From Mytilus californianus (Eukaryota; Mollusca; Bivalvia; Mytilida; Mytilidae), in the NCBI RefSeq assembly GCF_021869535.1, contig NW_026262712.1, positions 65,566,100 to 65,630,099 of the forward strand: a DNA stretch of 64,000 nt. The letters run 5' to 3'. Numbering within the stretch: the stretch's first letter is position 1; every line of letters begins with the position of its first letter. Position numbers and translations under genes: made by a program. A model generated the notes under the pieces. It worked only from the letters and a program-made list of their open reading frames with translations. It ran no database searches and was not told the origin of the DNA. Below are positions 24,606-36,276 of the stretch, piece after piece.

Positions 24606-24672
<67 letters not shown>
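24606..24672 (+). repeat. AG dinucleotide microsatellite with G-run
   Basis: Nearly 30 AG units followed by nine G. It sits at the position paralogous to the compound GT/GA array at 43963-44029. Confidence 0.95.
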
Positions 24673-25644
24673 ATAAAATTGAAACAATTGTATTATTTAC
24701 CTTAAAAATGTGAATTCGCAAGTAAGGTAAAAGGCACTAACATACATTAATCAATCTTTTATCTATTAATATATTTATCTAGGCCATGTGAAAATTTTAA
24801 CAAATCTACGGCTTGTATGAACTATTTTGATTCTAATAGGACAAATACGGTAATTTTAAAATACTGTACAGAAGATAAAATTACCCTGAGTGTGGTTGTT
24901 CTATTGCGCCCTATAAGATAAAACTTTCTTATATAACACATACAAACATTAATTTAATCCTTATTACTCTCAACCCTAAAATTTACAATTTCTAATTAAC
25001 AATTTTTCGTTTGTTCAATGGCTTTACATGGGAGGTAAGCGGAAACAAACATAAATATGTACATCTGTGAGTCTTCGCAAAACATAGATATATCGAGAAC
25101 TTTATCATGCTAATGTTTATAAAGCGAATGCAGCACTTCATATTTGAATTATGATTTTAATATTGATACTTATCAATGAAGAATAGTGTTTTTTTTTAAA
25201 TCATTTTACTTTTTGGGGTATTTTTTTCCTTTTTTATAGGATAACTTCAACATACCTTGATTTGAATGCAAATCAATAATAAACAAAAAACTAAATGAAA
25301 TGAGACATTCACAAAAACGTACATGACGAAACTAGGAGAAGAGTGGACTCGCCGACCTTTAATTCCGTTTCGTAGCGAGTACCAAACAAACTTTATTTTC
25401 TGAAATCTAGTAATTCAAATGTGACGCTTTATGTTCAGTTTTTAAGTCCCAACAGTTGTCTCTGATTTCGATAGAATAGTGTCATGCTAAACATAGCGGC
25501 AGGGTACCAGTAAACTTTATTTGTACAATATACACATTAAAACCAAAACTTATTAGTATACTTGTTATTCGTACAATAGTTGAATAATTGCAGGATAAAA
25601 AGCTTTAGCATGTAACAGACAAAATTTCTTATGTTACTTTAAAG

Positions 25645-25718
25645 CAAGACAATGGCAGAAATACAATGGGCATTGCTATTTTTTTGGACTTGAGAAACTT
25701 GACTGGTTTACATCAGAG
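25645..25718 (+). CDS. Lectin copy 1, CTLD exon 2
   Basis: First exon of the C-type lectin-like domain. Acceptor tttaaag at 25638-25644 (phase 1), donor gag|gtaac at 25719 (phase 0). It encodes ARQ then WQKYNGHCYFFGLEKLDWFT and SE. W..Y.GHCYYF is the hallmark beta-1 strand and first Cys of long-form CTLDs, as in perlucin-like secreted molluscan proteins. It is 74 bp, the same as the copy 3 exon at 54834-54907, and has no stop or frameshift. The role would be secreted recognition or shell/immune matrix binding, inferred from family only. The gene as a whole is doubtful because exon 1 is broken. Confidence 0.8.
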
Positions 25719-25999
25719 GTAACCTAAGAATAAACATAATCCTAATATTTGTTTTGCTTACTCATGCATGTTATATACAGCAAGTCAAAATGTATAGCCG
25801 TATGAATTGTAGGTTTGATTTTTTCCATTATTTTGTTTTGTGCTTCGTTGAATTATTTTTTTCTCTCTCATAATGAACTTCTATATGAAAAAGGCATTTC
25901 AAATGAACTATATGATAATATTACCTTTTCTGACCTTTTTGAATAAAAGAAAGAAAAGAAAACGAGCTCTCAAAACCACATATTAAAGAAGGACATACA

Positions 26000-26160
26000 A
26001 TATCATAAACCAAATTAAAAAAAACAAAAAAAACAAACAGCGGCCAACACTACATTATACAGAAAACTAAGGATTGAGAAACATAAAAACCCAGGATTAT
26101 CTACGGTACCCAAGAAAGCCTTGAATAAGCAGTTTCTCCTCAACAAACGGCTGGCTGGGT
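26000..26160 (-). repeat. RT-tail-like fragment shared with lectin copy 2
   Basis: 'aactaaggattgagaaacat' and 'cccaggattatctacggtac' recur at 47265-47360. It is an old relic of the dispersed RT tail that was present before the lectin segment duplicated. Confidence 0.55.
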
Positions 26161-26934
26161 TCAAAAAAGAGTAAATAATTCAATTTGTAAATCACTTTCT
26201 TGTTGATCAGACACTTAATTTGTTGAAATCTTTCATGTGTTGTTTCATTGTTTTTGTCAGTGGTATTAACTAAAATAAACAGACAACATCAGAAAAGTTT
26301 GTTTCGTCTAAACTTCAATCTGCCTAAAAAAAAGTACTTAATGTACCTGTGGTTTCAATTTAAAAAAATTGTTCGATTGTAATACTAGACATACTGAAAT
26401 AATGTCGTCCCAAATATTAAGGTTTCCACACATATTACCATGTAGCGGGATTAAATTAGTTAAATACGCCTGGAAAAAGTTTCGCAACTAGCTCTGATTT
26501 TTCCACATTCCAAAATATTATAACATATTAAATTAGTTATGGTCCTAAAAGGATACAAATAAGGCCATTGGCAATGTTTAACTTTTGATGCTCAAAGACA
26601 GAAAAGTTCAATAGTAATAATAAAACACAAATACGTGACTCAGTGTTTACAATTTACAAGATAATATTCATTACCGAGTGAAACCACCGTTCACACGAAT
26701 TACCATGATAATATAGGCCTCTTCTAGTTCTATGGAGAAAATATCGAATTCGTTGTTTTAGTGGTCTTTGCCAATCCTGTTGAAAAGCTTGAGATAAATT
26801 ATCCATTGAGCATATCTGGGACATGATTGGTCGGTGTATACCTCAAAAAGTATCGCCAGTTCGGAATCACGATGATTTTTCTTAATCACTAGAAATGACA
26901 AAAACTATCACAACAACAAATTTAATTTTTGATC

Positions 26935-27000
26935 ACTGGAATGATAAAATGGCAAGCATCGATGATTCGTGTGAACGTTGGTTTAACTTTGTTTTAAACA
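26935..27000 (+). pseudogene. Possible decayed CTLD exon 3 of lectin copy 1
   Basis: The frame reads WNDKMASIDDSCERW. The IDDS-E-W block resembles VKVDDSSENSW of copy 3 exon 3 (55367-55451), and the position between exons 2 and 4 is right. However, the Cys is missing, one codon is missing, and I see no good acceptor. This may be chance similarity. Confidence 0.2.
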
Positions 27001-27654
27001 TTGTCGTATTTATTGTAAACACTAACGCATTTCTCGTTTTCCAAAAAAAGAATATTGCTATTGAACTTTTCTTCTCATAAGCATTTTTTATTGAATGTAT
27101 GCCTGTGGTTCTTAAAATACAAAATTGCAAGATTATATATAAAAAAATGTATAACATTTTATATTTTTTTAGAATATTTGGTTTGTGTGATAAACCAACT
27201 TGGAGCGATATTTTTTCCAGGTGTATATGTATATCAAAACCTCTTCTGTATCAAAGGTACATAGAAATCCGATTAACGCAATTTGTCCGTTAAAAAAACA
27301 GTCAACTCATTAATATTGGTATTACAGACGAGAATACAAAAGCTATAAACATGATAAATGAAACAATACTAAACTAATATAGTCTGAGAGGATGCTTTCG
27401 CAGAATACGCCAAAATCACTGTTTGTTTATATACTGTTAGCTTAATAGAAATATAGACAAAAACAACTCAATCAACGTCCTTAAGCATAAATATATATGT
27501 AATGTAATCCTATATTATTTTCATGCACAATAAATCAAAAATATTTAATCTTCACTTGTACATGTTGTATCCAAGAACTACAATATTGCCATCTTTTTCC
27601 ACAATAATTCGCAGTGGTTAATATAATGATATACCAAGCATGAAGTTATCTCAA

Positions 27655-27960
27655 TTTGAAATTGCCTTTTGAAACTTTTGTGCAGTATAATAAAGGCAAC
27701 AGTAGTATACCCTGTTCAAAAGTCATAAATAGATTGAGAGAAAACAAATCCGGGTTACAAACTAAAACCGAGGGAAACACATCAACTATAAGAGGAAAAC
27801 AACGGAACAACGGAAACACTGAAGTGCAACAAAAACAAACGCCAACATACATAGAAACGAACTGTTTGATAACAACTGCCATATTCCTGACTTTTCACAT
27901 GACATTTTAAGAAAAAATGGTGGGTTGAACCTGGTTTTATGGCTAACCAAACCTCCCACT
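27655..27960 (+). repeat. Dispersed repeat R3 copy
   Basis: Shares 'ggcaacagtagtataccctg', 'aaatccgggttacaaactaa' and 'gagggaaacacatcaactat' with copies at 58515-58745 (+) and 41935-42075 (inverted). ORFs on both strands here are repeat-derived. Confidence 0.7.
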
Positions 27961-28422
27961 CATATGGCAATGTTAAAAAATATCGCTAAAATGACAACAC
28001 TACGTGACAGAAATACAGCACAAACAAACGCAAGAACACTCAGCACAAAGAAACGCACAAATAAATAATATAATAGTCGTTACAACATTTAAACCGCAGA
28101 ATAACAAGGAACATCTTCCATTAACGACAGCACAGGACATCACAAACAGTGACGATTTTTGTAACGAATAAATAATCTTGAAATTCATACAATTATTTTT
28201 ACAATACTAGTCGAAACAATTGCATAATATCGCTTTGTATTATTGACCATTGTAGCGTATTAAAAGGATATAAATGTAGCCCGAAAATGTGATACTTTGC
28301 TGCGCACGTCCCAATGTTAAAAGAACTAAGAACAAAACTTGCAACTTAATATTTGATTACAATGATTTTTTTTTCACAATGAACGATTTTATCAAATAAG
28401 CTTGAATGTTTTTATATCACAG

Positions 28423-28628
28423 AAAATGTCCTGTACTGGATAGGAATGACGGATCTTAATGTGGGGCCGTTTCGCTGGAGTTATGACCATTCCCTCATGA
28501 CATACAAAAACTTTTATCCATCAAGTGGCTGGGGATCAAAAGGCTCAAGTAATAACTGTGACGCGTTGGACAACGGTACTACTAAAGCACAATACTACAT
28601 ATGTGAGAGTAATGTTAGTAAGTTATGA
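28423..28628 (+). CDS. Lectin copy 1, C-terminal CTLD exon
   Basis: Follows acceptor tatcacag at 28415-28422 and enters in phase 1, compatible with the phase-1 donor of the exon-3 type at 55451. It encodes (K)NVLYWIGMTDLNVGPFRWSY, then YKNFYPSSGWGSK, NNCDALDN and QYYICESN, ending SKL-stop. YWIG..D and the Cys pair are core CTLD features. The Ca2+/sugar site motifs (EPN or QPD, and WND) are not present in recognisable form, so canonical carbohydrate binding is uncertain. A strong donor gtaagt overlaps the end at 28618-28623, so the exon may instead splice onward. No paralogous exon was found for copies 2 and 3. Confidence 0.8.
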
Positions 28629-30289
28629 TTTACATCTATTTCATTAAATCTGTACGAACAAATATTTTAATATGCAAAGCACAAGACATCTGTTATTGCC
28701 TTCCATATACACAGTAAACAGTTCAACACAACATGCACTTTGTCAAATAAAATGTTAGAATACGTTATTTAAATTCAGAAAGAACGCTTTCTTATGAAAA
28801 TTACATAATATTTTTATTTCAAAGGGTTTGCTGTATTTTGTTTTCAATATGAACTAAATAAGAAAATTATGATCGAAAAAATTTTTTTTTGCCTTTTATA
28901 GGTTTCTAGTTCAGATGGAAATACTCCAAACTCACGCAAAAGAAACATTCATAGTAAAATAAAGACTTTCTTTTGAGTTTTTTTTAAATTATGACCAAAA
29001 GTATCTAACATCAATATGAAATAGTCACGATCAGTTCATCACTGAGTATTCCCTCATAGATATGATTGCCAATGACACCACTACATGTGTCCACCAGAGA
29101 CATCAAAGACCAGGATGAGGATGTAAACAACTCTTTGTCACCTTACGGCCTTCAGCAATGAGCAAATCCATACCGTATAGTAGGTATGAGATATTTACCA
29201 CTTGCAGTGTGAACAGCCTTTGGTTCACAATTGAAAAATCCACTGTATTGCAATAACAATCCGAAACGCAGACAAAAGTCTTCTGTACATGATAGTAAAA
29301 CAATTTTTTTAATACCAACAGGGATTACATACTATTGTATCTGTTGTACTGATAGCCACTAATAGGGTATGTTAACGACAAGTGGCAAATATCTCATGAA
29401 TATTTAGATCTAGAAAGAAATGTTTCGTAATAAATTAAATCAATCGGGTAGATTATTGTATATAAAGTTACCCGGGATGAATGAAGGTTCCTTAAAGTTC
29501 TTATTTCATGGCACTCTTCCTAAACGAGGCATCGGATGTACATTGTAACGTCCTCATTCCGACCGGACATGACAGTGTATTTATACAAACCGCAAAGGGA
29601 GTCTGTTTCTTTCGAGTTGATGCTTTAGTTATTTTTGTCTTCTTTAAACTTCTATAATAGCATTAGTGGCCTCTTAAATTTTGATGTAGGTTCTTTAGGT
29701 TATTAGACATTTTTATTCGTAAGTTGTCATTAAAAATTTTCATTCACTATTTATCTCATTTATTGGCTCATCTGGTATGCTCTAGCCATCACTTGGACTC
29801 CAACTGTTTATCCATGTGTTAATGCTTTACAGTTTGATAAACTATTTGAAACCACTGAAGGAAATTGAACGAATCTTTACAAGGATGATGTACAAAGACT
29901 GCTCATTTCATTCTGATCTGCCAAAAATATGGCCGCCAACGCAGAACATAGTCTAACATTAGACCCTTCAAAAAACTCACAAAAAGATCTTCTGGTATGA
30001 AACCATTAGGTCAATTGTGACTAATCTTTGGTGGAATGGTCCTTATTTGGTCCTCTTTAAGAAATATATATGATGACCTGACTCGCTAGGGCCAAACATA
30101 GTTTAACGTAGGAAATTATTGGAAAATCACATATATTCTAATTTTTGAAACCAATTTGGCAACAAAATATAAATTTACATTAAAAGGGGTGATGTTTTGA
30201 AATTCTAAAGCTAAGAGAAGAGTGTTTCTATTACCGTGTCTTAACTAGTTAGTCTGCTTTATAAAACTTGACGCAAACTATGTTATCAT
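28629..30289. other. Downstream of lectin copy 1: repeats, no gene
   Basis: 29045-29340 is an R2 repeat copy. 29500-29610 shares 'aacgaggcatcggatg' and 'gtgtatttatacaaaccgca' type blocks with 53800-53960 and 57280-57500 (family R5). Nothing else was seen. Confidence 0.55.
29045..29340 (-). repeat. Dispersed repeat R2 copy
   Basis: 'atgattgccaatgacaccac', 'accttacggccttcagcaat' and 'gagcaaatccataccgtata' match the R2 family. The minus-strand ORF 29103-29318 is repeat-derived. Confidence 0.6.
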
Positions 30290-30804
30290 GATGATTGATG
30301 TTTCTACCATGTCTACTGGGAGTTCGTTTTAAGCTGTCACAGTTTATTTTATTGAACGCTGTGGCTAATTGTTTTACAAATAACCTTCAATTGACATTGT
30401 TGTGCTACAAGGTTTAATATATGACGTCAAATTGCAGATAATGTGCAAAACAATTAAAAATTTTTCATTACAGTTAATATTTATACGTCATCATATATTT
30501 TTTTTATTTGAATGCGAATCGGTTATTTGTGAGATCATTTGCTTACCTCAGAAACAATGGTAAGAAGAATAAACAATATAATCTAATTTTATTTGTAGCA
30601 AATCATGTAAATGTATAAATGATATTCCTTTCTACGAATGTATTCATTGTCTAATTGTGGCAATCTCTTCTTTCGTGAATTTAATACAGACACGGACACC
30701 AAACATTATTTAATATACGTTTCTTTTACGCTTCTAATTCTGTTAATATCTCATTAAAATGGACTTGAGGTATGTATTGTTTTATTTTCGATTCAATTAC
30801 TGTA

Positions 30805-31135
30805 TTCGATAAAATTGAGAATGGAAATGGGGAATATTTCAAAGAGACAACAACACGACCAAAGAGCAGACAACAGCCTAGGCCACCAATGGGTCTTCAC
30901 GCAGCGAGAAAAATCCCGCACCCGGAGGTGGTCCTCAGCTGGCCCCTAAATATAATTGTGTACTAGTTCAGTGAAAATGGACGTCACACTAAACTCCAAA
31001 ACATATAAACGAACTAAAATTTAAAAACATGCATGACTAATAAAGGCTAGAGGCTCCTGACTTATGACAGGCGCAAAAATGCGGCGGGGTTAAACATGTT
31101 TTGTGAGATCTCAACCCTCCCCCTATACCTCTAGC
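30805..31135 (+). repeat. Dispersed SINE-like repeat R1
   Basis: 'gagaatggaaatggggaata', 'caacagcctaggccaccaat', 'gcgagaaaaatcccgcaccc' and 'atgcggcggggttaaacatg'. It is the inverted counterpart of 15690-16020, but at a non-paralogous position in the block. The 64-codon ORF is repeat-derived. Confidence 0.75.
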
Positions 31136-31434
31136 CAATGTAAAATAAAGAAACACATAGCAATACGCACAATAAAACTCAGTTTAAAAGAAGTCCGAGT
31201 CCGATGTCAGAAAAGGTAACAAAAAAAAACTAAGCAAGACAATGATACATAAATGAACAAAGGACTACTAGCAGTTACTGACATGCCAAATCCAGACCTC
31301 AATTAAACTGATTGAAAGATTATGTCTTCATCATATGAAAATCAAGTACAGGGGTTTAGTATCACACCATCATAAAATATATGAGAAGAACATAACCCGT
31401 ATCATGCCAACAACTGGTTTTAGAATAAATGTGT

Positions 31435-31653
31435 TTATTTCCGATACAAAGACCCTATGAGTGAATCAATATTAATACCAAAATCTGCAATCCTTAATGA
31501 CTTGACAACAGTATCGTAACAATATCCTTCCCGAATAAGTCTGTTTAAAGGTTTGGTTAGCTTTTGAGGTGAATGCCGACATTTTTGTGCTTTGTAAAGA
31601 ATATTACCATAAAATATTGGATGTGAAATAATTCGAACATATATAGAATTCAC
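31435..31653 (-). pseudogene. Reverse-transcriptase-like C-terminal fragment
   Basis: ORF of 72 codons with HPIFYGNILYKAQKCRHSPQ, KLTKPLNRLIREGY and VVKSLRIADFG. This resembles the region following the RT core in some retroelements, but the match is from memory of the family shape and not firm. No catalytic motifs are present. The paralogous region of block A holds a different RT relic. Confidence 0.35.
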
Positions 31654-33627
31654 AAGTCAATAGTGTGGCTGACTATTATGAAAATTGTGGATTCGACGGT
31701 AAATTATAATTTATATTTGACAATTTTTCAGGCTAATCCATTTTCGTCGTGTGCCTTCTCCAGACTTTCGTAATAGCTAACTTAAAGTATGTACGCGCCA
31801 AAACGCATCCTTTATTATTTCTCAAAAACATACGCGTTTTTTTTTATTATTACTATCCTATTACCTCTGTTAATCTTTTTTTTCGAATGTAGAGTAATTT
31901 TTAAAACAAAAACAAATCCATAAAAACGTCATTTGTTGCTATTAGAGAGATAAATTGCGTATTGCTTTTAGAGATATTAATTGCTCATAACTCATGATTC
32001 ACTACTTTCTAACTCACAAAGCGATAAGAAGACTAGATTTTGGCACGAGGTGAATGCTCTATCTATGGATTACAGAAAACTGAAAGATAGGCAAACGACT
32101 GTCGTCAAAACACTGCAACGAAAGCTAAAGAGTGGAGATGAAGTTTATGTCATAGCTGATTGGTATATGTATTTTATTTAAACCTTGTGTATTGCCAAAT
32201 TCTGAACCCGTCAGTGCAATTATTATCTGACGGAATGTGGAAGTTTGAAATGATAAAACTGATTTTCTGAACAAAGAATAGATAAAACTATGCATAGAAT
32301 TAACACAGACCTTGAAAAATAAATTATGTTAAAGATAACGCAGGAAACTAATATTTCAAGCAACACGAACCCTATTAAAACTTAGAGTGAACAGGTTGAA
32401 TATGCTCCTGGTAAACAGTTCATACAGTTAGAAATGCTACAAGAAGTTTCACTCCTTGTAATTATTGTTATCTTCCTACCAACTTCTATTTATCTGCCTC
32501 CTTTTCCAGATGCAAAACTCCATGCATATTAGAAAAGATATAGTTATAGTATTTATTAGCCCTATTAAACAATTGAGAATAAACTGTTTGGTGCAAATAT
32601 TGGTAAGACAGCTTGAACGTCCGAATAAAAGTCTGAGATATTTGTATTTAAGTAATGGCTTACCTTATAAATAATTTTGACCTTGACATCAATAACATGA
32701 CGTCATATGTGCGATTTCCAATATATTTTACTCGATGACATTCTGTAAGGGGTTCAGTTTAATGTTTCCATCAGAATCTTCAACCTTGATTATATCATAC
32801 GTGCTGTTTCAGACGGCGTGACATTTATATTTTGCATACAGTACACTGTGAATATTTACAAGATCAGGTATTATAGAAATTATGAATACACTGAAATAAA
32901 CGAATCGACGAGAAAACCGTGTGTTGCAGTAAACCACATGCATGGCTAATGGAAATCTAAGATTATTGCAGTTAGAAACTTGAATACCACTCCATAATTT
33001 TCAAATCATACAAGTACAAACGCACAGCCGACAGTTTAATTAATGTTTAGCTGTTTTAAACAGTAAAACGGGGTCACACTAAAATATAAAAAAGAGATGC
33101 TAATTTAATAAAAAAAAGAATTGTTCAAATTACAATTGAAGGTCTTTCCACCTCACATGTTGAAAATTAATGTTTGAACTTTTGTACAATTATTTATTTT
33201 CTTTTATTAAAAAAATAACTTTCGTTTTAAATCAAAAACGATACCAGAAGATATTATATCTTGCTCAGATTAAAAAATGTCTAGTTTATTCTTTTTTTCA
33301 GTTGAAATTAAATGACCAGGTACGTCCGGTTTCAAAAATTCGTATCGTGACGTATAATAGCTTGCATTACACTGATTTGAAAATATAGTTCTGTGTATTT
33401 TTGCTTGAAATAATTGAGTATGGTGTTTGCTGATAGCTTACTTTTCACGGTTTTCAAAACTATAAGAGTTCTATTCATTCCCTTATGAAATAAATGATAA
33501 AATTGACGACTATTGGCCTACAAAATGCCACGTCTAGTGTCATTTGATAATTTAATTTACACTGATACGAAAAGAACTAGCTACTACAAAACGTAACTTC
33601 CGTTTCATATGATAGTTTACTTCACAC

Positions 33628-33705
33628 TTTGTTATAATAAAACACCCATGCAACCACGCATGCAACATGGGATGCGTGGTTGCATGGGTGTTTTATTATA
33701 ACAAA
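33628..33705. repeat. 34-bp-arm palindrome at PLE 5' end
   Basis: Arms 33628-33661 and 33672-33705 are exact reverse complements around the loop gcaacatggg. The structure is capable of cruciform or hairpin formation. Confidence 0.95.
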
Positions 33706-33993
33706 ATGTATGCAAGGACGGCTGTCCTACTGCACCTTACCGAGAATCGTTTTCTGCATTGAGAACGATCCGCATTTCCTGTTTGATGGGGTACAGTGTT
33801 AATTTATTGTTCCGGTGGACAAAGCTTTTAGCCTTGAGTTAAAAATACTTGGTGGCCTGATTTACTTTGAAAAATTCCACAAAACAATGTGACTCATTTA
33901 TACATCATCAACACGGACAATTTCTCACTGCTATCTTAACCCCGCCTATCAACCCAAATGAATGTGGGCGGATCTCTTTTCAAGGTTTAAAAC

Positions 33994-36039
33994 ATGTGTA
34001 AACCTAAATATTCTTCAGCCACCCAATGTGAGCTCAACAAAGGCACGTATCTAAGAGAATCACCCAATGTGAACTCAAAAATGGCACGTCGTTTTTATAG
34101 AAATGCTAAAAAGCAAAAATTCCGATTCTACAATAAAAAAGAACGGAATGAATATAATATGCAGCAAAGCACTGCACATGCGAAAAAGCATGTAATTAAT
34201 CTATCAAAACGCAGATTAATAAATCAGAAATATATCCTGTTGGCGAAAGGCTTGAAATTTATACCAACGCCATCAATCAAAAATGCAAAAATGGCTATAC
34301 TAAAGGACTACAATGAATTTGCTAGAAAACTACGATGTCGGTATATATTTAGTCAAGAAAAAACCGACCTTCTTCCATTTCGTAGCAATACAGGATATAA
34401 ACCTGCCTCTACGTGCCATACGTTGGACAATTATATAGATTTAACAAAGCTTGAATTGTCTTTTCTACCAATACAAAAAAATATAAAAAAACAATCTTAC
34501 TAAGAGCGAAATAATAGCACTACGCAATTTGAAAAATGATGAAACAATAGTAATAAAAAAGGCAGATAAAAATTCAAATTGTGTTATTTTAGACAGGCTA
34601 GATTACATAACAGAAGTCACAAGACAAGTAAATACTCAACATTACTGCCGATTAGATTCATTTAACATGGCAGAACTGAAAATCCAGGTCATTGAGTATG
34701 TTATAATCAATTCACTATACGAACAAGGCATAATCGACAATATATCATTCAATTTTTTAACAAATGGTCAAATATTAAGAGATGCACGTTTAGGGAGAAT
34801 TTATATTCTCCCGAAAATTCACCGTCTTGAAACGGAGACGTTCAAACAAATACAACATGATGGATTAAATGAATTCAATATAATTCCACCTGGCAGACCA
34901 ATTATATCACATTGTGGTTCTGTAACTGAACTTATAGGTCATTACTTTGACTATTTTCTTATACCAATAGTTCAAAATAAGTCTACATATATAAAAGATA
35001 CTACATCGTTCATTAATATCATTGAGAACTAAAAACCTATGGCAAATAGCATTTTGGTTTCGTATGATATAACACAGATGTTTACTAATATACCTCAAGA
35101 AGCTTTATTGAGTGCGGTTGAACGAGCCTATGACAGTTTTGACAAATCAAACTTCAAAGTCAATGCTCCGCCGGTCAATGTATTAATACATTTGTTGAGA
35201 ATCATTTTAGAAAACAATGTATATGAATTTGATGGAAAAATTTATAAACAAATAATAGGTACGGCAATTGGTGCAGTTCCTTCACCGGAAATCTGTGACA
35301 TACTTATGTTCGAAATAATGAATCAAATTATTTCTGCATTTCAACATAAAAACAAAATATTCTATCATGGCAGATATAGGGACGATGGATTCATAATATA
35401 TGATGGGACATCAGATGAAATTATAGATTTGTTTCGTCTAGCAAATAATTATAACCCCTTATTAAAGTTCACCTTAATCTCAAACGATAAAATGTCGTTC
35501 TTAGATGTTGATGTAATCAAAGGTCAAAGATTTACAACACATGGCATTCTTGACCTTGAAATACATTTTAAAGAAACCAATTCTTATCTGTTTCTGCACA
35601 GAAATAGCTGTCACTCACAGCATGTATTCAGAGGATTTATTAAAGGTGAAGCAATACGGCAAATTAGAAACAAAGTGACCATAACAAATTAATAAACAAT
35701 CTAACTAATTTCAAAGTGAAATTATTAGATAGGGGTTATGATAACATGGAAATAGATGATAGTATTACTGATGCTTTAGCAATTGAACATACTGAATTAC
35801 TACAACAAAACAAATCAAAAGAAAAACAAATTATTCCATTAATTTTAATAACTAAATATGATCCATATATACGTAAAATAAAGAAACGTATTACATGTAT
35901 GAAACACTGGCATTTATTACAGTTTGACGAAGATTGTGTACAAATATTCAATACAGCACCAATAGTTGCGTATAGCAAACACAAGAGTGTTGGAGATATA
36001 CTTAGTAGATCAAAGTTAAAGACTTTAACATTAAAATGA
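33994..36039 (+). pseudogene. PLE reverse transcriptase, two frameshifts and one stop
   Basis: Four ORF pieces make one RT. 33994-34503 is the N-terminal part with HVINLSKRRL and LLAKGLKFIPTPS. 34529-35032 has VIKKADKNSNCVILD, RIYILPKIH, PGRPIISHCGS and YIKDTTSFIN. 35039-35692 has SILVSYDITQMFTNIP (motif A), GTAIGAVPSPEICD (motif B), YRDDGF (catalytic motif C), MSFLDVDV and CHSQHVFRGFIKGEAIR. 35716-36039 has ITKYDPYIRKIKKR and APIVAYSKHKSVGDILSRSK. Pieces 1/2 differ by a frameshift in an A-run near 34485; pieces 2/3 share a frame with TAA at 35030; pieces 3/4 differ by a frameshift near 35690. The few lesions suggest fairly recent inactivation. The coding region ends about ten residues after the usual DIL..SKL block, where a GIY-YIG domain would normally begin. 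Confidence 0.9.
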
Positions 36040-36044
36040 CAGTT

Positions 36045-36219
36045 GGACCCCTGATGATGGCAGATCTGTCATAATAACTAGATCTATTGAAGAAGAATTA
36101 GAATATAAATATATCAATATCTACATGAATAACTTTCATATTTGATTATATTCAAATAATGCATCTTAAAATGACCATCCCAAGCTTAACTGCCGAAACA
36201 CTAAAGTAGTGTCGGGTCC
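36045..36219 (+). ncRNA. Hammerhead ribozyme (type I) of the PLE
   Basis: Stem I: GGACCC (36045-36050) pairs exactly with GGGTCC (36214-36219). Core CTGATGA is at 36051-36057. Stem II: GGCAG (36059-36063) pairs with CTGCC (36190-36194), leaving one unpaired T at 36058 and a loop of about 126 nt. Core GAAA is at 36195-36198. Stem III: ACACTA (36198-36203) pairs with TAGTGT (36207-36212) around a 3-nt AAG loop. Cleavage is expected after C36213 (GTC). All conserved core positions are present. The extra T in stem II and the long loop are unusual and may weaken activity. Confidence 0.85.
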
Positions 36220-36223
36220 TATC

Positions 36224-36276
36224 ATGCAATATGGGATGCGTGGTTGCATGGGTGTTTTATTATAACAAAATGTATG
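36224..36276 (+). repeat. PLE right terminal direct repeat
   Basis: Matches 33660-33712 with about one difference (gcaac versus gcaat). It lies just downstream of the hammerhead cleavage site, as in pLTRs of Penelope-like elements. Confidence 0.9.

Larger units (their letters stand above)
19290..26860 (+). repeat. Segmental duplication, copy 1 (paralogue of 38040-48145)
   Basis: Direct-orientation paralogue of 38040-48145. Collinear anchors: 19290-19560 with 38040/38640-38890; 19670-19830 with 39480-39620; 20040-20160 with 40260-40380; 21370-21500 with 41800-41910; 22385-22680 with 42215-42510; 22740-23220 with 42560-43070; 24440-24680 with 43790-44030; 25600-25760 with 44440-45200; 26210-26860 with 47400-48145. 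It carries a lectin gene unit. Copy 2 is longer because of extra insertions. Confidence 0.85.
33628..36269 (+). mobile_element. Penelope-like retroelement (PLE), disabled
   Basis: About 2.64 kb. Order: inverted arm 33628-33661, 10-nt loop, direct arm 33672-33705, RT coding region 33994-36039, hammerhead 36045-36219, direct arm 36236-36269. The terminal direct repeats (about 53 bp at 33660-33712 and 36224-36276) differ at about one position. This arrangement, with direct pLTR-like ends, an extra inverted copy upstream and a hammerhead near the terminus, is known for Penelope-like elements. Sequence on both sides is collinear with block A (14960-14985 lies at the join), so the element inserted into block B after A and B separated. 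No GIY-YIG endonuclease coding follows the RT. Confidence 0.9.
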
